Shown piece after piece: positions 1-7,614 of a stretch of 11,410 bases of DNA; the stretch's first letter is position 1; each line of letters starts with the position of its first letter. This stretch comes from Acidimicrobiia bacterium (GTDB lineage: Bacteria; Actinomycetota; Acidimicrobiia; Spongiisociales; UBA5794). The notes under the pieces were generated by a model. It saw only the letters and a list, made by a program, of their open reading frames with translations. It had not been told where the DNA came from and made no database searches. The DNA lies in the NCBI GenBank assembly GCA_013001485.1, contig JABDMN010000247.1, forward strand, positions 1 through 11,410, read 5' to 3'. A program made the translations under genes and the position numbers.

Positions 1-81
1 GTGGCGGGCTTTGCGATGTACTGAGAAGACGAGGTCGCTGATGAGTGGCGAGATGCGTTTGGCGAAAGCTGAGGGATCCAT
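1..81 (-). CDS. possible N-terminal fragment of a divergent gene, cut by window edge
   Basis: On the minus strand an ATG (bases 81-79) opens a frame that stays open to the window edge for 27 codons. The peptide begins MDPSAFAKRISPLISDLVFS. Most third codon positions are C or G, as in the genes around it, while the plus strand in frame with base 1 hits a stop after seven codons. The layout would make this a gene divergent from the nuclease operon, about 58 bases apart. I do not recognise the product: 27 residues are too few. No strong Shine-Dalgarno sequence precedes the ATG. It could be chance. Confidence 0.35.
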   Translation of the reverse strand, partial: MDPSAFAKRISPLISDLVFSVHRKARH

Positions 82-125
82 GACACGACACTAGGTGGTG
101 CAGCGTTTCTGTCACGGGTCGCCGG

Positions 126-131
126 TACCAT
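126..131 (+). promoter_or_regulatory. possible -10 element for a leaderless nurA transcript
   Basis: TACCAT matches the TAnnnT pattern of actinobacterial -10 boxes and ends eight bases before the ATG at 140. A transcript starting there would begin at or near the start codon, which would explain the lack of a Shine-Dalgarno sequence. No convincing -35 box is visible. Leaderless transcripts are common in actinobacteria; applying that here is inference. Confidence 0.2.
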
Positions 132-139
132 CGCCGACC

Positions 140-1075
140 ATGGCGCGTTTGCATGTTGAAGGGTGGGCTCCCGACTACGGGAGCCCGATAGACACTGATG
201 ATTCGCTCGAGAGAACGGTCGACGAGACGGTCGAGGTCTCGGGCGCCTGGGAGCCGCTCGAGGGTTCCGACGATGGCGTGGGCGAGGTCGTGTTCGTGGA
301 TGGCGTGCGCAGAGTCGACGCTCGCTTGACGCTGGACGAGCCGACGGGTCTCGTCTCAGGTCTCTGTGGGTCGCTGGCTGTCGGCGCTGTCACGTGGGAA
401 CGGTCCACGCCGCGCTCGGCGGTCACGACGACGCGGGTCGAAAGGCTGGCCGTGTTTGGCGATGGCCAGGGGCAGCCGGTGCCGGTCGCCGGGCCCGAAC
501 TCATGTACCGAACCGAGTCGATCCCCGAGACCGACCCCGGCATGCTGATCCAGCACTTCCACGGCCGCATGCGCAAGGCCGAGGCTGAGCTGTCCGAGGA
601 GCTTGCCAAGACGGGGACCTTCGTCATCGCCGACGGTCCCATCAACGACCTCTCCGCCACCGAGAAGGTCGGATACATCAAGAGCCACAGAGTTGGGTAT
701 CTGTCGCCCGAGAAGGCACCGATCATCGGGCGGCTGAGGGCCGGGGAGCGAACCCCCCTGTTTCTCATTGGTGCGACAGGCGCCTACCCCCGCTACTCCT
801 GGTACCTGCGGTTGGCCGACATCCCCGGCGGGCACTCGTGGACCGGCATCGTCCGGGCCGAGGTGTCCAGCCATCTCGACCTCGCCACTGCCCAGCGGAT
901 TGCCGATCGGGCCACCGCTCTTCTCCCCAAGTTCGCCGCCCCGATGCACATCGACAGCCGGGCGCCACAGAACCTCGTGCCGATCGCCGCGCTCGAACGC
1001 GAACTGCGTCGGCTCCTCGGTGACCCTGAGTTCGTCTACCGGCGGCTGCGAGCTGCGGTGGGGGCAGCAGCGTGA
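140..1075 (+). CDS. nurA: NurA-family DNA end-processing nuclease
   Basis: Likely the nuclease partner of HerA, trimming 5' strands at double-strand breaks (known role of the family). From the ATG at 140 it is 311 residues. The N-terminus MARLHVEGWAPDYGSP is family-like. The first acidic motif VVFVDGVRR places Asp54 at the end of a beta strand, and VIADGP gives Asp165. Then come a KSHRVGYL segment (about 183-190), RYSWYLRL (218-225) and a C-terminal DSRAPQNLVPIAALE block (from about 272) typical of NurA. I prefer ATG 140 to the in-frame GTG codons at 95 and 98, which add 15 residues unlike the family; neither choice has a good ribosome binding site. Its stop overlaps the herA start (GTGA), so the two are probably translated together. 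The family call is from motifs seen by eye. Confidence 0.82.
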   Translation: MARLHVEGWAPDYGSPIDTDDSLERTVDETVEVSGAWEPLEGSDDGVGEVVFVDGVRRVDARLTLDEPTGLVSGLCGSLAVGAVTWERSTPRSAVTTTRVERLAVFGDGQGQPVPVAGPELMYRTESIPETDPGMLIQHFHGRMRKAEAELSEELAKTGTFVIADGPINDLSATEKVGYIKSHRVGYLSPEKAPIIGRLRAGERTPLFLIGATGAYPRYSWYLRLADIPGGHSWTGIVRAEVSSHLDLATAQRIADRATALLPKFAAPMHIDSRAPQNLVPIAALERELRRLLGDPEFVYRRLRAAVGAAA

Positions 1076-2778
1076 CCGCCGTCGGCCGGGTTCTCGGCAC
1101 ACAGCACTCCAACACCCGTGAGTTCCGGGTGGTGCTCGACGATGGCGAGTATCTCCAGCTCGACGACCTCGTGGTGGTCCGCACCCAGGTTCCCAAGAAG
1201 GGCGAGATCTCCACCTACGGCATCGTCACCGAAGCAGAAGCCGTCTACGAAGGTGCCACCTTCGAGTCGGACACGCATCGCATCGCCGAGACCGGCATCC
1301 TCCCAGGAGAGACCGTGCGGTCGGCTCAAATAGCGGTGACGCGAGTCGACCCCGAAGTGTGGGTGTCACCCGATCCCGGTGAGGTGGTCGAGCGAGCCAC
1401 CGGCGACGAGCGACTCAAGGCGCTCTACGTCGACGAGATGGAGCGGCCGCTGCCCATCGGCGTTGGCCGAGACGGCGAGCCCGTGTACGCCGACCTCGAC
1501 TTCTTCGACGGCCGCAAGGGCGGCCACATGTCGATCTCGGGCATCTCCGGTGTCGCCACCAAGACCTCGTTTGCGTTGTTCTTCCTCCGCATGTTGTCGG
1601 GCCGGCCCGAAATCGTGGGGGAGGGCGCAGCCAACCTCCGCATCCTCGTGTTCAACGTCAAGGGTGAGGATCTGCTGTGGCTGGACAAGCCCAACAAACA
1701 CTTCGGTGACGACGCTGCCGCGACATGGCGCACCCTCGGCCTCGACCCGGTGCCGTTCCCGTCGGTGAAGTTCTGGGCGCCTCCCCGGTCGCGCAGCGGT
1801 GACGTGGTCATCCCCGACACCGGAGGTCGCCAGGAAGGCGTTGACGCCTTCGTGTGGACGCCGGCCGAATTCATCGACGAAGGCCTTCTTCAGTTCCTGT
1901 TCACCGACGCGTCGGATACCCGCAACCAGATCCAGTTCATCGAAGAGCGAGTGCGCGCACAGCTGCGTCGCTTCGCAACCGACGTCGCTGGCGAGCCCGG
2001 AGCGATCGTGCTGCGTGACCCTGTCGAGGGAGTCAAGGGGTCTGTCACTCCGAACCAGGGCGAACGGGTCATCCGCGATCTCGACACCCTCGTTGCTGCG
2101 ATCGAGGAGTTCGTCGACCCCGAGGACGGTGAGCCCGACCAGCGGTGGACGGGCCGGGTCCAGGCGGGCACGGTGTCCGCTTTCATGCGCCGATTGCATG
2201 CAGCCTCGCACCGGCTTGGCCAGCTGGTGAGAGCAGGCGAGTCGCGGCGCATCGACCGCACGGACGCCCAGGTGACCGTGGTTGGGATCCAGTCTCTGCA
2301 CGACCTCGGGCAGCGGTTCGTGGTCGGTGCACTCCTCGCCGAAACGTTTGGTGAGAAGGAACAGAGCGGTCAGCGGCTGCCGTTGTCCGTGATCGTTCTC
2401 GACGAGTTGAACAAATACGCCCCGCGGGAAGGCTCGAGCCCGCTCAAGGAGATGCTCATTGACATCGCTCAGCGAGGCCGGTCGCTCGGAGTGCTGCTTG
2501 TCGGTGCCCAGCAGACAGCCAGCAGGGTCGCTCCCGAGGTGATGGAGAACGCTGCCATCAAGGTGGCCGGCCGTCTCGATGCCGCGGAAGCCGAGCGAGC
2601 CGAGTACGGGTGGATGCTGCCATCGACCCGGGCCCGGGCCCGTCTCCTCAAACCGGGCACCATGGTGATCTCCCAACCCGCCATCCCGGTTCCGATCGTG
2701 TGTGACTTCCCCTTCCCGCCATGGGCGACCCGGAAGGAAGAGGTAGCTGAGGACGTCGACCCGTTCGACGACATCTGA
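1072..2778 (+). CDS. herA: HerA-like hexameric DNA translocase ATPase
   Basis: 568 residues starting at GTG 1072. HerA belongs to the FtsK/HerA clade of ring ATPases that pump DNA and stimulate NurA. Residues about 5-100 form a glycine- and valine-rich HAS-barrel-like region. The P-loop lies at residues 157-166 (GISGVATKTS). Walker B is VIVLDEL with Asp444-Glu445. Next come an arginine-bearing QRGRS segment (467-471, possible trans-acting arginine finger) and LLVGAQQTAS (475-484, Gln sensor), then MENAAIKVAGRLD, as in other HerA proteins. The P-loop is odd: canonical HerA has GxTGSGK[ST], whereas here Thr163 precedes Lys164 and the loop is one residue longer. The gene is flanked by nurA (4-base overlap) and sbcD (1-base overlap), which strongly supports a break-resection role. 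Confidence 0.87.
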   Translation: MTAVGRVLGTQHSNTREFRVVLDDGEYLQLDDLVVVRTQVPKKGEISTYGIVTEAEAVYEGATFESDTHRIAETGILPGETVRSAQIAVTRVDPEVWVSPDPGEVVERATGDERLKALYVDEMERPLPIGVGRDGEPVYADLDFFDGRKGGHMSISGISGVATKTSFALFFLRMLSGRPEIVGEGAANLRILVFNVKGEDLLWLDKPNKHFGDDAAATWRTLGLDPVPFPSVKFWAPPRSRSGDVVIPDTGGRQEGVDAFVWTPAEFIDEGLLQFLFTDASDTRNQIQFIEERVRAQLRRFATDVAGEPGAIVLRDPVEGVKGSVTPNQGERVIRDLDTLVAAIEEFVDPEDGEPDQRWTGRVQAGTVSAFMRRLHAASHRLGQLVRAGESRRIDRTDAQVTVVGIQSLHDLGQRFVVGALLAETFGEKEQSGQRLPLSVIVLDELNKYAPREGSSPLKEMLIDIAQRGRSLGVLLVGAQQTASRVAPEVMENAAIKVAGRLDAAEAERAEYGWMLPSTRARARLLKPGTMVISQPAIPVPIVCDFPFPPWATRKEEVAEDVDPFDDI

Positions 2779-3947
2779 TGCGAATCCTCCACACGTCCGA
2801 TTGGCATATCGGCAAGCGGATCGGGCGCTACGACCGCTCCGACGAGTTCCGCGAAGTGCTCGCCGAAGTCGCCGAGATCGCCGACCGCGAGGACGTCGAC
2901 CTCGTATTGCACTCAGGGGACGTGTTCGACCGGCCCACCCCTTCGGTCGATGCGCTGCAGATCGCCCTCGATGGACTGCTGTCGTTGTCTGCAGGTGGCA
3001 CCCGGCCGGTAGTGGCAATCGCCGGAAACCACGACTCTGCGGGGTTCTTCGAGGCGCTGGCACCATTCATGGCCGGCCACGGCATCCACCTGGTCGGCGA
3101 CATCAAGCGACCTGATGAAGGGGCCGTTCTCGACATCGAGACCAGAGCGGGGAGAGCCGTGGTCTCCTGCTTCCCGTTCCTCCGTGAGGGCAAGGTCGTC
3201 GACTTCATGTCTGAGGCCTCCGATTGGTACTCACGGTATGCCGACAAGCTGCGGCTGATCTCGGAGGCCTATGCGACGGAAGCCGCGAGCCGGGCTGGCA
3301 CCGAGGCAGTGTCGCTGCTCGTGGCGCACTTCCTGGTCGGCGGGTCGAAGGTGCACGGTCACGGTGCTCCTCGCGGCGAGCGAGAGCTGCACATCGGTGA
3401 GGCCTATGCCGCTACTGCCGAGGCGATCCCGCCCGGCCCCCAATACGTGGCGATGGGTCATATCCACGCACCCCAGAAGGTCCCAGGAGCCCGGGTACCC
3501 GCCGAGTACGCCGGGTCGCTTCTCGAGCTCGACTTCGGCGAGGCCGGTGAGGAGAAGCGAGTCGTCATCGTCGACGTCGAACCCGGTCTCCCCGCAGCCA
3601 CCCGATCGGTGCCGCTCATCGGCGGCCGGCGTTTGGTGCGAGCCAGCGGCGAGTGGCCAGACATCATCGGAAGAGACGATGTTCACGAGGCCTATCTCGA
3701 CCTCACGGTCGAGACCGCAGGGCCAGATCCGGGTTTGGCCGATCGGGCCCGCGAGGAGTTCGACTTCGTCGTCAAGGTCCACGCCGACTACCCCCGCGCC
3801 GAGATCGACCATCAGACCAGGGCCGGCCGGGCGCTCGACGAGCTGTACGGGGATTACTACCGCGACACAGCCGGGGTCGAAGCTCCGGAGGACCTGATGG
3901 CGGCATTCCGTTCCCTGCTGGAGGAGGCGTCAGTTGCGACCCCTTGA
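2778..3947 (+). CDS. sbcD: SbcD/Mre11 exonuclease subunit
   Basis: 389 residues; start ATG 2778 overlaps the herA stop (TGATG). SbcD is the metal-dependent phosphodiesterase of the SbcCD (Mre11-Rad50) complex, which opens hairpins and processes protein-blocked DNA ends. All calcineurin-like motifs are visible: SDWHIG (Asp8, His10), HSGDVFD (Asp48), AGNHD (Asn84-His85-Asp86), LLVAHF (His184) and MGHIH (His228, His230). Residues after about 260 form the capping and SbcC-binding part and are less conserved. Length is normal for SbcD. It appears fully active. Its last 14 bases also encode the start of sbcC. Confidence 0.95.
   Translation: MRILHTSDWHIGKRIGRYDRSDEFREVLAEVAEIADREDVDLVLHSGDVFDRPTPSVDALQIALDGLLSLSAGGTRPVVAIAGNHDSAGFFEALAPFMAGHGIHLVGDIKRPDEGAVLDIETRAGRAVVSCFPFLREGKVVDFMSEASDWYSRYADKLRLISEAYATEAASRAGTEAVSLLVAHFLVGGSKVHGHGAPRGERELHIGEAYAATAEAIPPGPQYVAMGHIHAPQKVPGARVPAEYAGSLLELDFGEAGEEKRVVIVDVEPGLPAATRSVPLIGGRRLVRASGEWPDIIGRDDVHEAYLDLTVETAGPDPGLADRAREEFDFVVKVHADYPRAEIDHQTRAGRALDELYGDYYRDTAGVEAPEDLMAAFRSLLEEASVATP
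3921..3927 (+). promoter_or_regulatory. ribosome binding site deciding the sbcC TTG start
   Basis: GAGGAGG, inside the sbcD reading frame, lies six bases before the TTG at 3934. It is the strongest Shine-Dalgarno match in the operon and supports the uncommon TTG start of sbcC. Confidence 0.7.
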
Positions 3948-6438
3948 GCTGCGACTCCGCGACTTCCGCTCGTACCGTGGGGAAGGCCACGTCTTCGACT
4001 TCCGCGATCGGAGGCTCGTCGGCATCGTTGGCCCCATTGGGTCTGGGAAGTCTTCGCTGCTCGACGCCATGGCGTTCGCCCTCTACGGCCGCACTCCCGC
4101 CGTGGGCAAGGCGGTTCGTGCACTGATCCACCAGCGCTCCGACGACGGCGCTGTTTCGTTCCGGTTCGAGGTCGATGGTGAGGTGTGGGAGGTAATGCGG
4201 GCCCTGCGTCGTCGAGGCCAGAGCCAGCACGTCCTGACCCGGCTGACAGACGACACCGAAGACGCCGACGTCGTCGAGAAGATCACCTTGGCCGACGAGG
4301 TCACCGAACGGGTCACCGGGCTCCTCGGTCTGGATTTCGACGCATTCAGCCGGTCGGTTCTGCTGGCCCAAGGCCGGTTCGCCGAGTTCCTGGCGGCGCG
4401 GCCTGCCCAGCGCGATGCCGTACTGAAGGGAGTCTTCGGCCACGAGCGGCTTGGTGTCATGCGGGAACTGGCTCGCACCCGCGCCGCCGAGGCCGACGCC
4501 GCTCTGGGCATAGTCACGGGCAGGCTCGACCGAATCGACGAGGTGATGGCAATGCTCGCCGATCGCAAAGTCACGGTCGCCGAAACCACTTCCCGCCTCG
4601 AAACCCTCGAGAAGGCCGAGCCCAAACTCACCGACATCGCTTCGCGACACGCCGACGCCACGAAGCGCCTCGACGCAGCAACCGCTGCCGACGCCACCAT
4701 CGATCGGCTGCGGGGCCGGGTCCCGGCTCGTACCGACGTCGATCGGGTCGTCAGCGAAGGCTCGGTGGCAGCAGAACGTCGTGTCGAGCTCGCCGAGCGC
4801 CTCGACGCCGCCCAGTCGGCCCTTCTGGTCGCTGAGAAGGAGGCAGCGGGGGAGTCCGCCCTGCGGACCACGATCGAACAAGCGGCGAAGCTGGCGGCGC
4901 TCACCCCGACCCTCGAGGACACGCTCGCCAAGGCCCGCACCCGTCAGGAACAGATGGCGAAACTCGAAGCGACGCGCACGACCGAAGTCCGGGCCCAGAC
5001 CGAGCGTGTCGAGGTCGCCTCCGCTGCGGTCACCGCTGCCCAGGATGGACTTGCAGCGACAGAGGTCTCGCTGACAGCGGCCACGACGGCGCTGGATGAA
5101 GGACGCCATGCCGACATGGCCGCGGCGCTCCGCACCTCACTTGCCGCTGGCGAGGCTTGCCCGGTCTGTGATCAGGACGTTCACGAGTTGCCGCCGGTGC
5201 GTTCATCGGTCGACCTCGACCGCCTCGAACAGGATCTGAGCCGAGCGCGTGGTGCCCGCGAGGCCGCCGAGAAGGCCCGGCGTGCCGCGGCCGATGACGC
5301 GGAAGCCGCCCGGATTGCGCTGTCATCGACGGAAAGAGATGCGGCCGGGGCCGCCGAGTCGCACGCGGCCGAGTCGGCTGCTGTCGCCGAGTCGGAGACC
5401 TCGCTCGCCGGCCACATGGAAGAGCTCGCTGCGGTGGTCGGCTCCGCCGACAGCGAAGCTGCGCTGGGTGGTTTGCGGAAGCAGCTCGCCGAGATGACTG
5501 AACGCAGGGACGCGGCGCGGCGCGATGTCGACACCGTGCGCCGCACCCATGACGAGGCGATCGCTGCCGAACAGGCTGTGAGTCGCAACCTGTCGGATCT
5601 GCAGTCGTCCATCAGCGCCGTCGCCACGGTTCTGTCGCTGGATGTGGCGACTGCCGATGGTTCGGCAGAGTCACTGGGGCGGGCCTATGACGAGCTCGAC
5701 GCAGCATGGACGTCGCATGTCGAAGCCGCCGGGACCGCTCGTGTCACCGCCGCCGAGGATGTCGAGGCAGCAAAGACGGAGCGTGCAGGGATGCTCGACG
5801 AGCTGGAAGTCGAGGACTTCGATGCGGAATTGACCAAAGCACGCACCACGCTCGACTTGCTCGGCGCCGAGATCGAGCGCGACGAGGCCGTCGTGGCCGC
5901 TGCCGAGAACGACATCTCCGAGCGTGACAAGCTCACCTCAGATGTGGAGCGATATCGTCAGATCGCCTCGGATCTCACCGACTCCAAGTTCGTTCGGTAT
6001 CTCCTCGACGACGAGCGAGCACGGCTCGCCGACCTCGGGTCAGATCACTTCCAGGACCTCACCAGCGGCCGCTACCGGTTCAGCGGAGATGGTTTCGACA
6101 TCGTCGACCTCGCCGCCGCAGAAGGGACACGCAAGTCGGACAGTCTCTCCGGTGGCGAGACCTTCCTCGCGTCGCTCGCGCTGGCGCTTGGTCTCGCTGA
6201 GATGGTCAGCCGATCCGGTGGCCGGCTCGACGCCTTCCTCCTGGATGAGGGCTTTGGCTCGCTCGATCCTGAGCACCTCTCACTGGCGATGGACGGCATC
6301 GAGCGCCTGGTCACCGGCGATGGTGACCGACTGGTGGTCGTCGTCAGCCATGTTCCCGAGATGCGGGAACGTATCGAGGACCTCATCGTGCTCGACAAGG
6401 ACGCCACGACGGGTGACACGGTCGTCCGCCGTGCGTGA
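3934..6438 (+). CDS. sbcC: SbcC/Rad50 SMC-like ATPase subunit
   Basis: 834 residues from a TTG start at 3934; the N-terminus MRPLELRLRDFRSY is diagnostic of the family, so the start is firm. SbcC binds and hydrolyses ATP and clamps DNA for SbcD. Walker A is GPIGSGKS at 33-40. Two long Ala/Glu/Arg-rich coiled coils (about 180-400 and 420-690) flank a zinc hook CPVC at Cys409 and Cys412, which joins two complexes. The ABC signature SLSGGE is at 737-742 and Walker B FLLDEGFGSLD has Asp771 and Glu772. At 834 residues it is compact; many bacterial SbcC proteins exceed 1,000, and the shortening lies in the coiled coils. The coiled coil contains a short run of repeated AES motifs (near bases 5350-5400). 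It overlaps sbcD by 14 bases. Confidence 0.95.
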   Translation: MRPLELRLRDFRSYRGEGHVFDFRDRRLVGIVGPIGSGKSSLLDAMAFALYGRTPAVGKAVRALIHQRSDDGAVSFRFEVDGEVWEVMRALRRRGQSQHVLTRLTDDTEDADVVEKITLADEVTERVTGLLGLDFDAFSRSVLLAQGRFAEFLAARPAQRDAVLKGVFGHERLGVMRELARTRAAEADAALGIVTGRLDRIDEVMAMLADRKVTVAETTSRLETLEKAEPKLTDIASRHADATKRLDAATAADATIDRLRGRVPARTDVDRVVSEGSVAAERRVELAERLDAAQSALLVAEKEAAGESALRTTIEQAAKLAALTPTLEDTLAKARTRQEQMAKLEATRTTEVRAQTERVEVASAAVTAAQDGLAATEVSLTAATTALDEGRHADMAAALRTSLAAGEACPVCDQDVHELPPVRSSVDLDRLEQDLSRARGAREAAEKARRAAADDAEAARIALSSTERDAAGAAESHAAESAAVAESETSLAGHMEELAAVVGSADSEAALGGLRKQLAEMTERRDAARRDVDTVRRTHDEAIAAEQAVSRNLSDLQSSISAVATVLSLDVATADGSAESLGRAYDELDAAWTSHVEAAGTARVTAAEDVEAAKTERAGMLDELEVEDFDAELTKARTTLDLLGAEIERDEAVVAAAENDISERDKLTSDVERYRQIASDLTDSKFVRYLLDDERARLADLGSDHFQDLTSGRYRFSGDGFDIVDLAAAEGTRKSDSLSGGETFLASLALALGLAEMVSRSGGRLDAFLLDEGFGSLDPEHLSLAMDGIERLVTGDGDRLVVVVSHVPEMRERIEDLIVLDKDATTGDTVVRRA

Positions 6439-6468
6439 GGTTCGACCTCGTGGATGAAGGCCCATTTC

Positions 6469-7602
6469 ATGGGTGAGGGACCGCTCGCCGGGTTGAAGGG
6501 TCTCGAGTTCGCCGGCCTCGGCCCGACACCGTTCGCCGCGATGGTGCTCGCAGACCTGGGAGCCGACATCATCAGGATCGATCGACCCGGCGCATCGACC
6601 CCATCCGACATCGGTCCGTCCGGTTTCCTGCTGCGGAGCCGGAGATCGATCGGCATCGATCTCAAGAGCGGAGACGGGGTCGAGGTCGCCCTTGACATCG
6701 TCGAACGATCCGATTTCCTCATCGAGGGTCTTCGACCCGGGGTGATGGAGCGGCTCGGCCTAGGTCCCGACGTCTGCCACGAGCGAAATCCGGCGTTGGT
6801 GTACGGGAGGATGACCGGTTGGGGCCAAAGCGGGCCGTTGGCGCACACCGCTGGGCACGACATCGACTACATCGCCGTCGCCGGCGCTCTCCACCCGATC
6901 GGTCGCGCCGGGTCCCCTCCGCCGCCACCGCTCAACCTGATCGGTGACTTCGGTGGGGGGTCGATGTTTCTCGTGTCGGGCATCCTTGCTGCGCTCTTCG
7001 CCAGAGACAGGGTCGGCGGCCAGGTCGTGGATGCCGCCATGGTCGACGGCACCGCGGTTCTCACCACGATGGCTCACTCGATGCTCGCCGCCGGCATCAG
7101 GACGATGGCTCGCGAATCCAACCTGCTCGACGGAGGGGCGCCGTTCTACGACACCTATGAGTGCGCCGACGGCGAGTTCGTTGCCGTGGGAGCTCTCGAG
7201 CCGCAGTTCTACTCGGCATTCATGGAGGGGATCGGCGTGGAGGATCCGCCCGGCCAATACGACCGATCGACGTGGCCTGAGCTGCGGCAGATCATCGCGT
7301 CGGCCTTCCGAACCAGGACCCGCGACGAGTGGGCCGATCACTTCGCTGACACCGACGCGTGCGTCGCTCCGGTCCTGTCACTCGATGAGGCTCCGGCGCA
7401 TCCCTTCAACGCCGCTCGGGACGTGTTCATCGAGGTTGGTGATCAGGTTCATCCTGCACCGGCGCCCCGGTTCGACACGACCCCGACGGGTTCACCGAGT
7501 GCTCCACGGTCGCCTGGTGCCGACACCGCCGCAGTGCTGGCCAAACTCGGGTACGACGCCGAGCGGATTGACGGCCTACGCGCCGCCGGAGTTGTTCACT
7601 GA
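6469..7602 (+). CDS. alpha-methylacyl-CoA racemase, CaiB/BaiF CoA-transferase family III
   Basis: Predicted to interconvert (R)- and (S)-2-methylacyl-CoA esters, as in branched-chain and sterol side-chain oxidation. From ATG 6469 it is 377 residues. The family N-terminus is GPLAGLKGLEFAGLGPTPFA; RMTGWGQ and GHDIDY follow. His130 (GHDIDY), Asn156 and Asp160 (NLIGDFGGG) and Glu244 (GALEPQFY) keep the spacing of His126, Asn152, Asp156 and Glu241 in the well-studied Mycobacterium tuberculosis racemase MCR; this supports racemase over CoA transfer. GAAGG at 6456-6460 lies eight bases before this ATG; the upstream in-frame ATG at 6454 would add five residues and has a poorer site. It follows sbcC closely and may share its transcript, although no functional link is evident. 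Confidence 0.88.
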   Translation: MGEGPLAGLKGLEFAGLGPTPFAAMVLADLGADIIRIDRPGASTPSDIGPSGFLLRSRRSIGIDLKSGDGVEVALDIVERSDFLIEGLRPGVMERLGLGPDVCHERNPALVYGRMTGWGQSGPLAHTAGHDIDYIAVAGALHPIGRAGSPPPPPLNLIGDFGGGSMFLVSGILAALFARDRVGGQVVDAAMVDGTAVLTTMAHSMLAAGIRTMARESNLLDGGAPFYDTYECADGEFVAVGALEPQFYSAFMEGIGVEDPPGQYDRSTWPELRQIIASAFRTRTRDEWADHFADTDACVAPVLSLDEAPAHPFNAARDVFIEVGDQVHPAPAPRFDTTPTGSPSAPRSPGADTAAVLAKLGYDAERIDGLRAAGVVH

Positions 7603-7614
7603 CCTTGTCAGGTC
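7599..7614. terminator. small inverted repeat between convergent genes, possible bidirectional terminator
   Basis: CTGAC-CTT-GTCAG (7599-7611) and the overlapping GACCT-TGTC-AGGTC (7601-7614) each give a 5-bp stem. Both stop codons (7600-7602 plus, 7610-7608 minus) lie inside. There is no T-tract, so intrinsic termination would be weak. It sits where a shared terminator is expected, since only five bases separate the two genes. Confidence 0.3.

Noticed and set aside
1366..3066. Minus-strand open frame of about 566 codons opposite herA and the start of sbcD
   Set aside because: Same reasoning: the sense strand carries clear Walker and phosphodiesterase motifs, and the antisense product resembles no family.
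3772..5109. Long open frame of about 445 codons on the minus strand opposite sbcD and sbcC
   Set aside because: It lies fully opposite motif-rich genes and has a low-complexity Arg/Gly-rich product with no recognisable fold. Long antisense frames are expected in GC-rich DNA.
5350..5400. Short AES repeats (GCCGAGTCG copies) in sbcC as a possible tandem repeat element
   Set aside because: They stay in frame within an Ala/Glu-rich coiled coil and are explained by protein composition.
6469..7602. Formyl-CoA or other CoA-transferase
   Set aside because: The spacing of His130, Asn156, Asp160 and Glu244 matches the methylacyl-CoA racemase branch; transferase specificity cannot be fully excluded.
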